A stretch of 64,000 nt of DNA from Pseudomonas fluorescens (GCF_902497895.1 NZ_CABVHQ010000018.1:32003-96002), one strand, 5' to 3'; positions 43,379 through 53,298 are shown, counted from the first letter of the stretch. Translations and numbers: made by a program. Notes: generated from the letters alone by a model not told the origin.

Positions 43379-44962
43379 ATGTTTGGTTCCAACGACGACA
43401 AGAAGACCCCAGCTGCGGCTGGCGAGAAAAAAGGCCTGTTCGGATGGCTGCGCAAAAAGCCGCAGGAAACCGTCGTCGAACAGCCGCAAGCCAATCCTGA
43501 GCCTGCCACTGAACCGGTTGTGGACGCTGCGCCGGTTGTAGACGTGCCCGCTCCAGTAGTTTTGCCCGTCGCCGAGCCGGTCCTTCAGCCGGTAGTCGAG
43601 CCTGTACCGGTTGCACCCGCCCTGCCGATTACGCATGTCGAGCATAAGCCGTGGCTGGTCCTGCCGGTGGCGGAAGAGCCAGTCGGGCTGGTCGAAGATG
43701 AATTGGCGCCGCATATCACCCCGCCGATTCCGGCGCCGACAGATGTTCAGCAAGCGGTACAGCTGCTGGTTAGCGAACGCGTTGCCGTGGTTGAGCCGGT
43801 TGCAGCGGAACCGGTAATGCTCGAGCTCGATGTTCCACAGCCAGTTATTGCTGCATTTCTGGCTGCGGAATCTGTCCCTGCACCCGTTCCTGAGCCCGTC
43901 GCTGCAGAGGTTGTTGCCGCGCCTGTTGCTCCTGTTGCGCCTGTTGCTACACCTGTTGCGCCAGGGCTCGATGCGCCGGTCGCATCGCCCGTAACCGCCG
44001 AACCAGCCCGCGCCAGCAGCGAAGAAAACAAAGTCGGTTTCTTTGCCCGTCTCAAGCAAGGTCTGTCCAAGACCAGCGCCAGCATCGGCGAGGGCATGGC
44101 CAGCCTGTTCCTCGGCAAGAAGCTGATCGATGACGAGCTGCTCGAAGACATCGAGACCCGTCTGCTGACTGCTGACGTCGGCGTCGAAGCGACTTCGGTG
44201 ATCATCCAGAGCCTGACCCAGAAAGTCGCGCGCAAACAGCTGGCCGACGCTAATGCGCTGTACAAATCCCTGCAGGCCGAGCTCACGGACATGCTCAAGC
44301 CGGTCGAGAAGCCGCTGAACATCATCTCGCAGAACAAGCCGTTCGTGATCCTGGTGGTCGGCGTCAACGGCGCCGGTAAAACCACCACCATCGGCAAACT
44401 GGCGAAGAAGCTGCAGCTCGAAGGCAAGAAAGTCATGCTCGCGGCCGGTGATACCTTCCGCGCGGCGGCAGTCGAGCAGTTGCAGGTCTGGGGTGAGCGC
44501 AACAAGATTCCGGTGATTGCCCAGCACACGGGCGCCGATTCCGCCTCGGTGATCTTTGATGCGGTACAGGCTGCCAAGGCCCGAGGCATCGACGTATTGA
44601 TCGCCGATACCGCCGGTCGCCTGCACACTAAAGACAACCTGATGGAAGAGCTGAAGAAGGTTCGCCGGGTCATTAGTAAGCTCGACGCCGATGCGCCCCA
44701 CGAAGTGCTGCTGGTGCTCGACGCCGGTACGGGTCAGAACGCGATCAGCCAGGCCAAGCAATTCCACCAGACGGTCGAGCTGACCGGTCTTGCCTTGACT
44801 AAGCTCGACGGTACGGCCAAAGGCGGGGTTATCTTTGCCCTGGCCAAGCAATTTGGCCTGCCCATTCGCTACATCGGTGTCGGTGAAAGCATCGATGATT
44901 TGCGTACTTTTGAAGCCGAACCCTTTGTCCAGGCACTGTTTGCCGAGCGGGAGCGTTCATGA
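43379..44962 (+). CDS. ftsY: Signal recognition particle receptor FtsY
   Basis: FtsY docks ribosome-SRP complexes at the SecYEG translocon. The 527-residue product has a short basic start (LFGWLRKKPQE), then a long Pro/Val/Ala/Glu-rich acidic A domain (about 35-210) with repeated PVA/PVVEPV phrases. The N domain and the G domain follow: G1 GVNGAGKTTTIGKLA (G328 on), G3 DTAGRLHTK, G4 TKLDGTAKGG. The extended A domain makes it longer than many homologues. The stop overlaps the ftsE start by 4 nt (ATGA). Confidence 0.97.
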   Translation: MFGSNDDKKTPAAAGEKKGLFGWLRKKPQETVVEQPQANPEPATEPVVDAAPVVDVPAPVVLPVAEPVLQPVVEPVPVAPALPITHVEHKPWLVLPVAEEPVGLVEDELAPHITPPIPAPTDVQQAVQLLVSERVAVVEPVAAEPVMLELDVPQPVIAAFLAAESVPAPVPEPVAAEVVAAPVAPVAPVATPVAPGLDAPVASPVTAEPARASSEENKVGFFARLKQGLSKTSASIGEGMASLFLGKKLIDDELLEDIETRLLTADVGVEATSVIIQSLTQKVARKQLADANALYKSLQAELTDMLKPVEKPLNIISQNKPFVILVVGVNGAGKTTTIGKLAKKLQLEGKKVMLAAGDTFRAAAVEQLQVWGERNKIPVIAQHTGADSASVIFDAVQAAKARGIDVLIADTAGRLHTKDNLMEELKKVRRVISKLDADAPHEVLLVLDAGTGQNAISQAKQFHQTVELTGLALTKLDGTAKGGVIFALAKQFGLPIRYIGVGESIDDLRTFEAEPFVQALFAERERS

Positions 44963-45630
44963 TTCGTTTCGAACAGGTCGGTAAGCGCTATCCGAACGGT
45001 CACGTCGGCTTGCATGAGCTGAGCTTTCGAGTCCGTCGGGGCGAGTTCTTGTTTGTCACCGGCCATTCCGGCGCCGGTAAAAGCACCTTGCTGCGACTGT
45101 TGCTGGCCATGGAGCGTCCGACCACCGGCAAGCTGTTGCTGGCCGGTCAGGATCTGGGCCAGATCAGCAACGCACAGATTCCTTTCCTGCGGCGGCAGAT
45201 CGGCGTGGTCTTCCAGAACCACCAGTTGCTGTTCGACCGCACGATTTTCAACAACATCGCCTTGCCGTTGCAGATTCTCGGGCTGTCCAAGGCCGAGATC
45301 GCCAAGCGCGTGGATTCGGCCCTGGAGCGCGTGGCGCTTTCGGACAAGACCGATCTGTACCCAGGCGATCTGTCCACCGGTCAGCAACAGCGCGTTGGCA
45401 TCGCCCGCGCCATCGTCCATCGCCCGGCTCTTTTGCTGGCGGACGAACCGACCGGTAACCTCGACCCGCGTCTGGCGGCAGAAATCATGGGTGTATTCGA
45501 AGACATCAATCGGCTGGGTACCAGCGTGCTGATTGCCAGTCACGACCTGGCGCTGATTGCCCGCATGCGCCATCGCATGCTGACACTGCAGCGCGGTCGG
45601 TTGATCGGCGACGGGGAGGCTGGGGTATGA
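44959..45630 (+). CDS. ftsE: Cell-division ATP-binding protein FtsE
   Basis: FtsE is the ATPase of the FtsEX complex, which links the divisome to peptidoglycan hydrolase activation. The 223-residue product has Walker A GHSGAGKST, Q-loop VFQNHQLL, signature LSTGQQQR, Walker B LLLADEPTGNLD and the H-loop SHDLAL. It overlaps both ftsY and ftsX by 4 nt, so the three genes are translated as a coupled operon. Confidence 0.97.
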   Translation: MIRFEQVGKRYPNGHVGLHELSFRVRRGEFLFVTGHSGAGKSTLLRLLLAMERPTTGKLLLAGQDLGQISNAQIPFLRRQIGVVFQNHQLLFDRTIFNNIALPLQILGLSKAEIAKRVDSALERVALSDKTDLYPGDLSTGQQQRVGIARAIVHRPALLLADEPTGNLDPRLAAEIMGVFEDINRLGTSVLIASHDLALIARMRHRMLTLQRGRLIGDGEAGV

Positions 45631-46649
45631 GCGCGACACGCAGTCCGAAAGTTTCCGAACGGGTGGCGCCCAAAGCCGCCGACCCGCAACCGCAGAAGAA
45701 AAAACGCGACGAGGACGACGGCCCGGACTTCAGTAGCTTGCTGCGTGCCTGGATCGAAAGTCACCGCGCCAGCTTGCTGGACAGCCTGCGTCGCCTGGGT
45801 AAACAGCCAGTCGGCAGTTTCTTCACCTGCCTGGTAATGGCCGTTGCCCTGAGTTTGCCGATGGGGCTGTCACTTCTGCTGAGTAACGTCGAGCGTCTCG
45901 GCGGCTCCTGGCAGCGTGCGGCGCAGATTTCCCTGTACCTGCAACTCGATACCAGCACCGGCGAAGGCGCGCAACTGCGCGAGCAGATCAAAGGCCTGCC
46001 GGGTGTGGCGGATGCCGAATACATCAGCCGTGACCAGGCCCTGGAGGAGTTCCAGCAGCAGTCCGGCCTGGGTGAGGCGCTCAAGGAATTGCCGCACAAT
46101 CCGTTGCCGGGCGTGGTCCTGGTGACCCCGAACGAAATCGACAAACCCGCCCTTGAAGCATTAAGACAAAAACTTTCCGAGCTGCCGAAGGTACAACAGG
46201 CACAACTTGATCTAGTCTGGGTCGAGCGTCTGGCAGCGATCCTCAAGCTCGGCGACCGATTTGTCTTTGGTCTGACGGTGCTTCTGGTTTCTGCATTACT
46301 TTTGGTGATAGGCAATACCATTCGTCTTCATATTGAAAACCGCCGCACAGAGATAGAAGTGATTAAACTGGTCGGCGGCACTGACAGTTATGTGCGTAGG
46401 CCCTTTCTGTATATGGGTGCGCTTTATGGCTTCGGTGCGGGGATTCTCTCCTGGGGCGTACTGGCGTTCGGCCTCGATTGGCTGAACGATGCGGTGGTCG
46501 GGCTGGCCGGTCTGTACGGCAGTGATTTTGCGCTGGCCGGTGTGCCGGTCGCCGATGGTCTGTCACTCTTGCTTGGCGCGGTGCTGTTGGGGTATATCGG
46601 TGCTTGGATTGCGGTAGCACGCCACCTACGGGAGCTTGCGCCGAAGTAG
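45627..46649 (+). CDS. ftsX: Cell-division membrane protein FtsX
   Basis: FtsX is the membrane partner of FtsE. The 340-residue product has a charged cytosolic N-terminus with KKKRDEDDG, a first helix near residues 63-82, a large periplasmic loop (about 85-205), and three further helices (about 210-230, 258-285 and 305-330), the four-helix FtsX plan. IENRRTEIEVIKLVGGTDSYVRRPF is conserved before helix 3. Confidence 0.95.
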   Translation: MSATRSPKVSERVAPKAADPQPQKKKRDEDDGPDFSSLLRAWIESHRASLLDSLRRLGKQPVGSFFTCLVMAVALSLPMGLSLLLSNVERLGGSWQRAAQISLYLQLDTSTGEGAQLREQIKGLPGVADAEYISRDQALEEFQQQSGLGEALKELPHNPLPGVVLVTPNEIDKPALEALRQKLSELPKVQQAQLDLVWVERLAAILKLGDRFVFGLTVLLVSALLLVIGNTIRLHIENRRTEIEVIKLVGGTDSYVRRPFLYMGALYGFGAGILSWGVLAFGLDWLNDAVVGLAGLYGSDFALAGVPVADGLSLLLGAVLLGYIGAWIAVARHLRELAPK

Positions 46650-46687
46650 TGTCTTTTTGCTTGTATTGACCTTTTCAGCTTTCTAGG

Positions 46688-46714
46688 GAACTTGTCTTTC
46701 GGTTTCCGGTCAAT
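46688..46714 (+). promoter_or_regulatory. Putative AlgU (sigma-E-type) promoter of rpoH
   Basis: GAACTT (46688-46693) and TCAAT (46710-46714) are spaced by 16 bp, close to the AlgU/sigma-E consensus GAACTT-N16/17-TCTGA. They lie 50 bp before the rpoH start. Pseudomonas rpoH is known to have an AlgU-dependent promoter, so position and pattern agree. Not tested. Confidence 0.65.
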
Positions 46715-46763
46715 TTTCGCAGTGCTGAACTGCACGAGTTATGTGAGTCGGAGGTTTTTTCGT

Positions 46764-47618
46764 ATGACCACTTCTTTGCAACCTGCATATGCTTTAGTCC
46801 CGGGTGCGAACCTGGAGGCTTATGTGCACACGGTGAACAGCATTCCATTGCTGACGCCGGAGCAGGAGCGTGAACTGGCCGAGAGTCTCTACTATGAGCA
46901 GGATTTGGGGGCGGCTCGGCAGATGGTGCTCGCCCACCTGCGTTTTGTTGTACATATTGCCCGCAGCTATTCCGGCTACGGCCTGGCCCAGGCTGACCTG
47001 ATCCAGGAAGGCAACGTCGGCCTGATGAAAGCGGTAAAACGCTTCAACCCGGAAATGGGCGTGCGTCTGGTGTCGTTCGCCGTGCACTGGATCAAGGCTG
47101 AAATCCACGAGTTCATCCTGCGCAACTGGCGCATCGTCAAGGTCGCCACGACCAAGGCCCAGCGCAAGCTGTTCTTCAACCTGCGCAGCCAGAAAAAGCG
47201 TCTGGCCTGGCTGAACAACGAGGAAGTCCATCGCGTGGCGGAAAGCCTCGGCGTAGAGCCGCGGGAAGTGCGCGAGATGGAAAGCCGCCTGACCGGTCAT
47301 GACATGGCCTTCGACCCGGCTGCGGAAGCGGACGACGACAGTGCCTTCCAGTCGCCGGCCAACTATCTGGAAGACCACCGGTACGACCCGGCCCGTCAAC
47401 TGGAAGATGCCGACTGGAGCGACAACTCGAACCACAACCTGCACGAAGCGCTGGAGGTGCTGGACGACCGTAGTCGCGACATCCTCTACCAGCGCTGGCT
47501 GGCGGAAGAGAAGTCGACCCTGCATGACCTGGCGCAGAAGTACAACGTGTCGGCCGAGCGTATTCGTCAGCTCGAGAAGAGCGCGATGAACAAGCTCAAG
47601 TTGTCGATCGCCGCTTAA
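46764..47618 (+). CDS. rpoH: Heat-shock sigma factor RpoH (sigma-32)
   Basis: RpoH directs RNA polymerase to chaperone and protease genes. The 284-residue product has sigma region 2 ([40 protein letters not shown]), the RpoH box QRKLFFNLR (133-141), region 3 and region 4 ([20 protein letters not shown]). ATG 46764 follows GTCGGAGG and gives the standard 284-residue length. It is downstream of ftsX with its own promoter candidate, and has a strong terminator. Confidence 0.97.
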   Translation: MTTSLQPAYALVPGANLEAYVHTVNSIPLLTPEQERELAESLYYEQDLGAARQMVLAHLRFVVHIARSYSGYGLAQADLIQEGNVGLMKAVKRFNPEMGVRLVSFAVHWIKAEIHEFILRNWRIVKVATTKAQRKLFFNLRSQKKRLAWLNNEEVHRVAESLGVEPREVREMESRLTGHDMAFDPAAEADDDSAFQSPANYLEDHRYDPARQLEDADWSDNSNHNLHEALEVLDDRSRDILYQRWLAEEKSTLHDLAQKYNVSAERIRQLEKSAMNKLKLSIAA

Positions 47619-47631
47619 CTGCAGCGATAAG

Positions 47632-47672
47632 CAATAAAAAAACGCCCCGATCATTGATTGGGGCTTTTTTTA
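47632..47672 (+). terminator. Terminator after rpoH
   Basis: GCCCCGATCA and the later ATTGGGGC form a stem with a short loop. An A-run precedes it and a T7 run follows. It ends the ftsYEX-rpoH cluster 30 bp after the stop. Confidence 0.9.
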
Positions 47673-47688
47673 AGGTCTCAAGATCAAA

Positions 47689-47769
47689 AGATCGCAGCCT
47701 ATCGGCAGCTCCTACAGAATCCGTATACACGTTGCATCGGCGTAGGAGCTGCCGAAGGCTGCGATCTTT
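47689..47769. repeat. REPIN (GTAGGAGCTGCCGAAGG type)
   Basis: Arms GATCGCAGCCTATCGGCAGC and GTAGGAGCTGCCGAAGGCTG are inverted around about 30 bp. It lies between rpoH and convergent mtgA. Confidence 0.88.
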
Positions 47770-47794
47770 TTCCAGAGGACGACGCGGTCTCGGA

Positions 47795-48517
47795 TCACTG
47801 CGCCCAGGGTGCCCTGCGCGAATCGTTCAGCCCGGCCAGATAACCCTCGCCACCCAATTGCCCCATCTGTCGGCGAATCCAGCCGGCGCGGCGTCCCACA
47901 TAGCTGCTTGGACGGCTGGCGCTCCACGCTCGCGGGTTGGGTAGTACGGCCGCCAGCAGACTGGCTTGCTGGCGCGACAGTGAGGCTGCGCCGACGCCGA
48001 AGTGGTGCCGAGCCGCTGCTTCGGCGCCGAAGACTCCGGCATCCCATTCCACGCTGTTGAGGTAGACCTCAAGAATCCGCTGCTTGGGCCAGAGTATTTC
48101 GATCAGCCCGGTAAACCAGGCCTCCAGCCCTTTGCGCAACCAGCTGCGGCCGGACCATAGAAACAGGTTCTTCGACACTTGCTGGCTCAGGGTGCTGGCA
48201 CCACGGATCGAGCCGCCGCGTTCGTTGTGGGCAAATGCCGCCTGAATCGCGCCGAAATCAAAACCCCAGTGCTCGGAGAACTTCTGATCCTCGCCGGCAA
48301 TCACCGCGATTTTCAGGTCGTCCGAGATCTTCTCCCAGGGCTGCCAGTCGCGTTGCAGGTCGATCGGCTCGCCGTTGAACCAGGATTCGACCTTGCGCTC
48401 GACCATCAGCGCCGTTCCCGGTGGCGGCACAAAGCGAAACACCAGCACCAGCAACACGCTGCCGGCTGCGAACCAGAGCAGGGCTTGGGTGAATCGACGA
48501 AAAAATAAACGCAGCAT
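47795..48517 (-). CDS. mtgA: Monofunctional peptidoglycan glycosyltransferase
   Basis: MtgA polymerises lipid II into glycan strands. The 240-residue product has one N-terminal membrane helix (about 9-31), then the GT51 motifs: AVIAGEDQKFSEHWGFD (catalytic glutamate), RGASTLSQQVSKNLF, RKGLEAWFT, KQRILEVYLNSVEW and AAARHHFG. No penicillin-binding domain follows, so it is the monofunctional type. It is convergent with rpoH. Confidence 0.95.
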   Translation of the reverse strand: MLRLFFRRFTQALLWFAAGSVLLVLVFRFVPPPGTALMVERKVESWFNGEPIDLQRDWQPWEKISDDLKIAVIAGEDQKFSEHWGFDFGAIQAAFAHNERGGSIRGASTLSQQVSKNLFLWSGRSWLRKGLEAWFTGLIEILWPKQRILEVYLNSVEWDAGVFGAEAAARHHFGVGAASLSRQQASLLAAVLPNPRAWSASRPSSYVGRRAGWIRRQMGQLGGEGYLAGLNDSRRAPWAQ

Positions 48518-48591
48518 AGAGATGGCTTGGCCGAACCCGTTGAGCGGGCCATTATACAGACCCTGTTGAATGATTCTGACTGGAGTTCCAC

Positions 48592-48960
48592 ATGCTGCGT
48601 GGCTTTCTGCTGCTGGCTGCCTTTTTCGGGTTTACCGGCGTCGCCCTCGGCGCGTTTGCCGCCCACGGCCTGAAACATCGCCTCAGCGCGGAGTATCTGG
48701 CGATCTTTCACACAGGGGTCACCTATCAGTTGGTGCATACCCTGGCGTTGCTGGGCGTTGCACTGCTGGCCACTCAAATACCCGGGCGCCTGATGACATG
48801 GGCCGGCGTCTCATTTGTCATCGGTATACTGTTGTTCTCCGGCAGCCTCTATCTGCTGACCCTGACTGGAGTCAGCAAGCTTGGTATCGTGACGCCCTTC
48901 GGTGGCCTGGCCTTCCTGATAGGCTGGTTATGCCTGGGGCTTGCAGCCTGGCGGTTGTAG
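48592..48960 (+). CDS. DUF423 (YgdD-type) membrane protein
   Basis: The 122-residue product has four hydrophobic helices and the DUF423 opening FFGFTGVALGAFAAHGLK, then FHTGVTYQLVHTLALL and ITPFGGLAFLIGW-like phrases. Function is unknown. The stop codon TAG is formed by the first bases of a REP element (TTGTAGGAGCGAGC), so the REP abuts or overlaps the coding end. Confidence 0.85.
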   Translation: MLRGFLLLAAFFGFTGVALGAFAAHGLKHRLSAEYLAIFHTGVTYQLVHTLALLGVALLATQIPGRLMTWAGVSFVIGILLFSGSLYLLTLTGVSKLGIVTPFGGLAFLIGWLCLGLAAWRL

Positions 48961-49072
48961 GAGCGAGCTTGCTCGCGAAAAAAACGCCGGGGCAACGCGT
49001 ATAAGCAGGAAACACGCGTTATCGTTGACGTCCATCGCGAGCAAACGGAACGTCGCCCGGCTGCTCCTACAG
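48956..49072. repeat. REPIN with altered right arm
   Basis: The left arm TTGTAGGAGCGAGCTTGCTC is normal. In the right arm the normal continuation after GCGAGCAA is replaced by ACGGAACGTCGCCCGGCT before GCTCCTACAG. The interior is similar to the element at 26992. The left edge covers the DUF423 stop codon. Confidence 0.83.
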
Positions 49073-49171
49073 GGACCATGACACGCCTGTCCATTTCATG
49101 ACGAATGGCTTGGGTCGACCTGACTGATCGGGCTAGAATGCTGACCCCTAAAAATGATGACGGCATCCGGC

Positions 49172-49372
49172 ATGCGCATTCAGTTGAACGGTGAATCCTT
49201 TGAACTGCCCGACGGCGAAACCGTTGCGGCCCTGCTGACCCGCCTGGATCTGACCGGACGCCGGGTGGCGGTCGAACTCAATCTGGACATCGTCCCGCGC
49301 AGTCAGCATGCCGAGACCGCGCTCAATGAGGGCGATCAGGTCGAAGTGGTCCACGCCATCGGCGGCGGCTAG
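49172..49372 (+). CDS. thiS: Sulfur carrier protein ThiS
   Basis: ThiS is the 66-residue ubiquitin-like sulfur carrier for thiazole synthesis. It ends in the required di-glycine (AIGGG), which is adenylated and thiocarboxylated. ATG 49172 (MRIQLNGESF) gives the normal length. thiG follows after 61 bp, so they form a two-gene operon. Confidence 0.95.
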   Translation: MRIQLNGESFELPDGETVAALLTRLDLTGRRVAVELNLDIVPRSQHAETALNEGDQVEVVHAIGGG

Positions 49373-49433
49373 GCAACCCGGCAATTGAGCGCCAAAGAAT
49401 TCTGCAGAACCTCACCCCAACAGAGGATTTCCC

Positions 49434-50228
49434 ATGAGCAACGTTCGTAGCGACAAGCCCTTCGTCCTGGCCGGTCGTACTTACCAGTCGCGTTTGCTGG
49501 TAGGCACCGGCAAGTACCGCGACATGGAAGAAACCCGTCTGGCCATCGAAGCTTCTGGCGCGCAAATCGTCACCGTTGCGGTGCGCCGGACCAACATCGG
49601 CCAGAACCCGGGTGAGCCGAACCTGCTCGACATCCTGCCGCCGGATCGTTACACCATCCTGCCAAACACCGCCGGTTGCTATGACGCGATCGAAGCCGTG
49701 CGCACCTGCCGTCTGGCCCGTGAACTGCTGGATGGTCACAACCTGGTCAAGCTGGAAGTCCTGGCTGATCAGAAGACCCTGTTTCCCAACGTTATCGAAA
49801 CCCTCAAGGCCGCGGAAATACTGGTCAAGGATGGTTTCGACGTGATGGTCTACACCAGCGATGACCCGATCATTGCCCGGCAACTGGAGCAAATCGGCTG
49901 CATCGCCGTGATGCCGCTGGCCGGTTTGATCGGTACGGGTCTGGGGATCTGCAACCCGTACAACCTGCGAATTATCCTCGAAGAAGCCAATATACCGGTG
50001 TTGGTGGATGCCGGTGTCGGTACTGCTTCCGACGCCACCATTGCTATGGAGCTGGGTTGCGAAGCGGTGCTGATGAACTCGGCCATCGCCAATGCGCAAC
50101 AGCCGATCATGATGGCTGAAGCCATGAAGCACGCCATTGTTGCAGGTCGCCTGGCCTACCTCGCCGGGCGCATGCCGAAAAAACTCTATGCCAGCGCCTC
50201 CTCGCCGCTGGATGGTCTGATCAAGTAA
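49434..50228 (+). CDS. thiG: Thiazole synthase
   Basis: ThiG makes the thiazole phosphate ring of thiamine from deoxyxylulose phosphate, dehydroglycine and ThiS-thiocarboxylate. The 264-residue TIM-barrel has [42 protein letters not shown], the Schiff-base lysine region VKLEVLAD and the C-terminal phosphate loop [11 protein letters not shown]. It is complete. Confidence 0.97.
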   Translation: MSNVRSDKPFVLAGRTYQSRLLVGTGKYRDMEETRLAIEASGAQIVTVAVRRTNIGQNPGEPNLLDILPPDRYTILPNTAGCYDAIEAVRTCRLARELLDGHNLVKLEVLADQKTLFPNVIETLKAAEILVKDGFDVMVYTSDDPIIARQLEQIGCIAVMPLAGLIGTGLGICNPYNLRIILEEANIPVLVDAGVGTASDATIAMELGCEAVLMNSAIANAQQPIMMAEAMKHAIVAGRLAYLAGRMPKKLYASASSPLDGLIK

Positions 50229-50237
50229 GAGCCATTG

Positions 50238-50963
50238 ATGACTGAATCAAACGACACGCCTATCGCGCCTGCAGAAGGCGAAGAACGCCAACACCGCCGC
50301 ATCAAGAGTTTCGTGATGCGCGCCGGGCGTATGACCGAAGGCCAGCACAAAGGTCTGGAGCAAGGTACGCCGCTGTTCGTTCTGCCACTGGCCGATGCGC
50401 CGGTGGACTTCGACCAGGTGTTCGGCCGCTCGGCGCCGCGCACCCTGGAAATCGGTTTCGGCATGGGGCATTCGTTGCTGGAAATGGCTGCAGCTTCACC
50501 CGAGCAGGATTTCATCGGCGTTGAAGTCCACCGTCCGGGTGTCGGCGCGCTGCTCAATGGCGTGCTGACTCAGGGCCTGACCAATCTGCGGGTCTACGAT
50601 TGCGACGCGATCGAAGTGCTCAACCGTTGTATTGCCGATAACAGTCTCGATCGCCTGCTGCTGTTCTTCCCGGATCCGTGGCACAAGAGCCGTCATCACA
50701 AGCGTCGCATCGTTCAGGCGTCCTTCGCCGAACTGGTGCGCAGCAAGTTGAAGGTCGGCGGCGTGCTGCATATGGCGACCGATTGGGAACCCTATGCCGA
50801 GTACATGCTGGAAGTCATGGACGTCGCGCCGGGCTACCGCAACTTCGCTGAAGACGGCAAATGCGTACCGCGTCCGACCGAACGCCCGATCACCAAGTTT
50901 GAGCGTCGTGGCGAGCGTTTAGGGCATGGGGTTTGGGATTTGAAGTTCGAGAAACAGTCTTAA
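50238..50963 (+). CDS. trmB: tRNA (guanine46-N7)-methyltransferase
   Basis: TrmB methylates G46 in the tRNA variable loop. The 241-residue product has [13 protein letters not shown] [26 protein letters not shown] (SAM motif), [29 protein letters not shown] (signature) and the C-terminal [20 protein letters not shown] 50238 starts 9 bp after the thiG stop, so it is probably in the thiSG operon. Confidence 0.96.
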   Translation: MTESNDTPIAPAEGEERQHRRIKSFVMRAGRMTEGQHKGLEQGTPLFVLPLADAPVDFDQVFGRSAPRTLEIGFGMGHSLLEMAAASPEQDFIGVEVHRPGVGALLNGVLTQGLTNLRVYDCDAIEVLNRCIADNSLDRLLLFFPDPWHKSRHHKRRIVQASFAELVRSKLKVGGVLHMATDWEPYAEYMLEVMDVAPGYRNFAEDGKCVPRPTERPITKFERRGERLGHGVWDLKFEKQS

Positions 50964-50982
50964 GCTGCAACGCAATCCAAAA

Positions 50983-51149
50983 TGTGGGAGCGGGCTTACT
51001 GTGGCGAGGGGGCTTGCCCCCGTTCGGCTGCGAAGCAGTCGTAAAACCATTCCGCGCGGTGTACCTGATCTAGCGCGGTGGCTGGTTTTTGGGCCGCTTC
51101 GCGACCCAGCGCGGGCAAGCCCGCTCGCCACAGTAAGCCCGCTCCCACA
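50983..51149. mobile_element. REPIN nested inside another REP pair
   Basis: An outer pair, TGTGGGAGCGGGCTTAC (50983 on) and GTAAGCCCGCTCCCACA (to 51149), encloses a complete TGTGGCGAGG-type REPIN (51000-51132). The outer and inner arms belong to two different sequence types. The simplest reading is that one element inserted into the centre of the other. Confidence 0.85.
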
Positions 51150-51172
51150 GTTGTTTTGTGTCTAGTCAGAAG

Positions 51173-51496
51173 TTAGCGGCGGTCTGCCACAACTCCGATC
51201 AACACCAATACCACCAACAACACCGGCGCCAGGCTGTAGTTGTTGAACTGGCTCAGGCCCTTGATGATCCAGGGTGTGGCGTAGATCAGTGCGACGCCGC
51301 TGCCGACCATGCACAGCAGGGCCATCAAGGGTACGCGCAGCGCGCCGGCGATGCCGCCCAGGCGCTGCTCGACCCAGCCTTTGATGTCCGCGCCGAACAG
51401 CACCAGCAGGCAGCCAACCAGCGCCAGAGAGATTTCCGAAAGGTTGCTGCGGCTCCAGCGGGACACGGTGGCGAGCAGGTCGAGTATCAAATCCAT
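51173..51496 (-). CDS. DUF3392 membrane protein
   Basis: The 107-residue product has three hydrophobic helices (about 20-37, 52-75 and 88-104) and resembles the DUF3392 family of unknown function. It lies 9 bp downstream of hemW on the same strand, so it is the last gene of the metX-to-hemW cluster here. Confidence 0.78.
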   Translation of the reverse strand: MDLILDLLATVSRWSRSNLSEISLALVGCLLVLFGADIKGWVEQRLGGIAGALRVPLMALLCMVGSGVALIYATPWIIKGLSQFNNYSLAPVLLVVLVLIGVVADRR

Positions 51497-51505
51497 TCGA
51501 TTTCC

Positions 51506-52708
51506 TTAGATCAGAAAATATTGCAGCAAGTCATTGAGGAACAGCTGCCCGCGGGCGGTAGCCGCCAGGCGTGTGGGTTCGACCTGCAATAAGCCACTTT
51601 GTTCTGCTTGCCGGCGCGCGTCGGCCAGGCTTTCCAGGCTCAGGCCAGTACGCTGAGCGTACAACGCCGCATCGACGCCATCGGTCAGGCGCAAGGCGTT
51701 CATCAGAAATTCGAACGGCAATTCATCGTTGCTCAGGGATTTCTCGCCGGCCTGAAAGCTTTTGGCCGGGTTGAGGTAGTCCTTGGGCAGCCGGGTTTTC
51801 CAGGTGCGCACGATGCGCCCGTCGGGATGGCTGAGCTTGCCGTGAGCGCCCGCGCCGATACCGATGAAGTCGCCAAAGCTCCAGTAATTGAGGTTATGTC
51901 GCGCCGGACGTCCGGGCTGGGCATAGGCCGAGACTTCGTACTGGGCGTAACCGTGCTCGGCCAACAGTGCCTGGCCGGCTTCCTGAATGTCCCACAGGGT
52001 GTCGTCTTCGGGCAGGGTCGGCGGCTGGTTCCAGAACACCGTGTTCGGCTCCAGGGTCAGCTGATACCAGGACAGATGGGTCGGCTTCAGCGCGATGGCC
52101 TGGCGCAGGTCGCTCAGGGCATCGTCCAGGGACTGATCGGGCAAGCCGTGCATCAGGTCCAGGTTGAAGTTGTCGAAGCCTGCCTGACGGGCCATGCCGG
52201 CGGCACGTACGGCTTCGTCGCCGTTGTGGATCCGCCCCAGTGCCTTGAGTTTGGCTTCCTGGAAACTCTGGATACCGATCGACAAGCGATTGATGCCCAG
52301 GGCGCGGTAAGCAACGAACTTCTCCTGCTCGAAGGTTCCGGGGTTGGCTTCCAGGGTGATTTCGATGTCGCTGGCAAACGGGATACGTTGTTCCACGCCT
52401 TTGAGCAGGCGGCCCAAAGCGTCGGCGCTGAACAGGCTGGGCGTGCCGCCGCCGAAAAAGATCGAGCTCAGTTCGCGGCCGTAGACGGCGTGCAGGTCCT
52501 GATCAAGGTCGGCCAACAGTGCGTCGATGTATTCCTGTTCCGGCAGCACGGGGCTTGCGGTATGGGAGTTGAAGTCGCAATACGGGCATTTGCGTACACA
52601 CCAGGGAATGTGGATGTACAGCGCCAGGGGCGGCAACTGGGGCAGGGCCGCGCGAGGCGTTTGCGCGCCGCCGAAGATCAGCGGCTGCGCCGATGAGCCC
52701 TTAGTCAT
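51506..52708 (-). CDS. hemW: Radical SAM heme chaperone HemW
   Basis: The 400-residue product is a HemN-like radical SAM protein. The cluster motif is [10 protein letters not shown] (CxxxCxxC), followed by the [11 protein letters not shown] loop, then ANPGTFE and GIQSFQE. HemW proteins bind heme and deliver it to target proteins; they are not coproporphyrinogen oxidases, despite older annotation. ATG 52708 overlaps the rdgB stop by 4 nt. The frame stays open upstream inside rdgB, which is ignored. Confidence 0.94.
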   Translation of the reverse strand: MTKGSSAQPLIFGGAQTPRAALPQLPPLALYIHIPWCVRKCPYCDFNSHTASPVLPEQEYIDALLADLDQDLHAVYGRELSSIFFGGGTPSLFSADALGRLLKGVEQRIPFASDIEITLEANPGTFEQEKFVAYRALGINRLSIGIQSFQEAKLKALGRIHNGDEAVRAAGMARQAGFDNFNLDLMHGLPDQSLDDALSDLRQAIALKPTHLSWYQLTLEPNTVFWNQPPTLPEDDTLWDIQEAGQALLAEHGYAQYEVSAYAQPGRPARHNLNYWSFGDFIGIGAGAHGKLSHPDGRIVRTWKTRLPKDYLNPAKSFQAGEKSLSNDELPFEFLMNALRLTDGVDAALYAQRTGLSLESLADARRQAEQSGLLQVEPTRLAATARGQLFLNDLLQYFLI

Positions 52709-53298
52709 GCCAGCCCCAGACGCTGGCGCAGCAGGGCCATGGCGCGGGCGCGATGGCTCAGTTGGTTTTTCTCGCTCGGGCTCAGCTCGGCGCTGGAGCA
52801 ATTGCGCTCCGGGACCCAGAACAGCGGGTCGTAGCCGAAACCGTGGGCGCCACTGGCGGCAGGCAGGATACGGCCATGCCACAGGCCTTCGCAGAGAATC
52901 GGTAGTGGATCATCGGCATGCCGAACCAGGGCCAGCACGCAAACGAACTGCGCGCCGCGCTCGTCTTGCGGCACATCCTTCAACACTTCCAGCAGCTTGG
53001 CGTTGTTGGCTGCATCGCCCTGGCCATCGGCGTAGCGTGCGGAGTAGATGCCCGGCGCGCCGCCGAGAAAGTCCACCGCCAGCCCGGAATCGTCAGCCAA
53101 CGCCGGCAGACCGGAAATGCGTGCGGCATTGCGCGCCTTGAGGATGGCGTTTTCGACGAACGACAGACCGGTTTCTTCCGGTTCGACGCTGCTGAACTCG
53201 CCAATCGAGCGCAAATGCACGGACTCACCGAGCATGGCCTGGAGTTCTTTGAGTTTGCCGGCGTTATGGCTGGCCAATACGAGTTGCGTGAAGTTCAT
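52705..53298 (-). CDS. rdgB: XTP/dITP diphosphatase
   Basis: RdgB removes non-canonical purine triphosphates (XTP, dITP, ITP) from the nucleotide pool. The 197-residue product has the N-terminal [11 protein letters not shown] motif, [20 protein letters not shown] and the C-terminal [10 protein letters not shown] (SHR). It overlaps hemW (ATGA) and its start touches the DUF4426 stop, so the three genes form one operon. Confidence 0.96.
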   Translation of the reverse strand: MNFTQLVLASHNAGKLKELQAMLGESVHLRSIGEFSSVEPEETGLSFVENAILKARNAARISGLPALADDSGLAVDFLGGAPGIYSARYADGQGDAANNAKLLEVLKDVPQDERGAQFVCVLALVRHADDPLPILCEGLWHGRILPAASGAHGFGYDPLFWVPERNCSSAELSPSEKNQLSHRARAMALLRQRLGLA

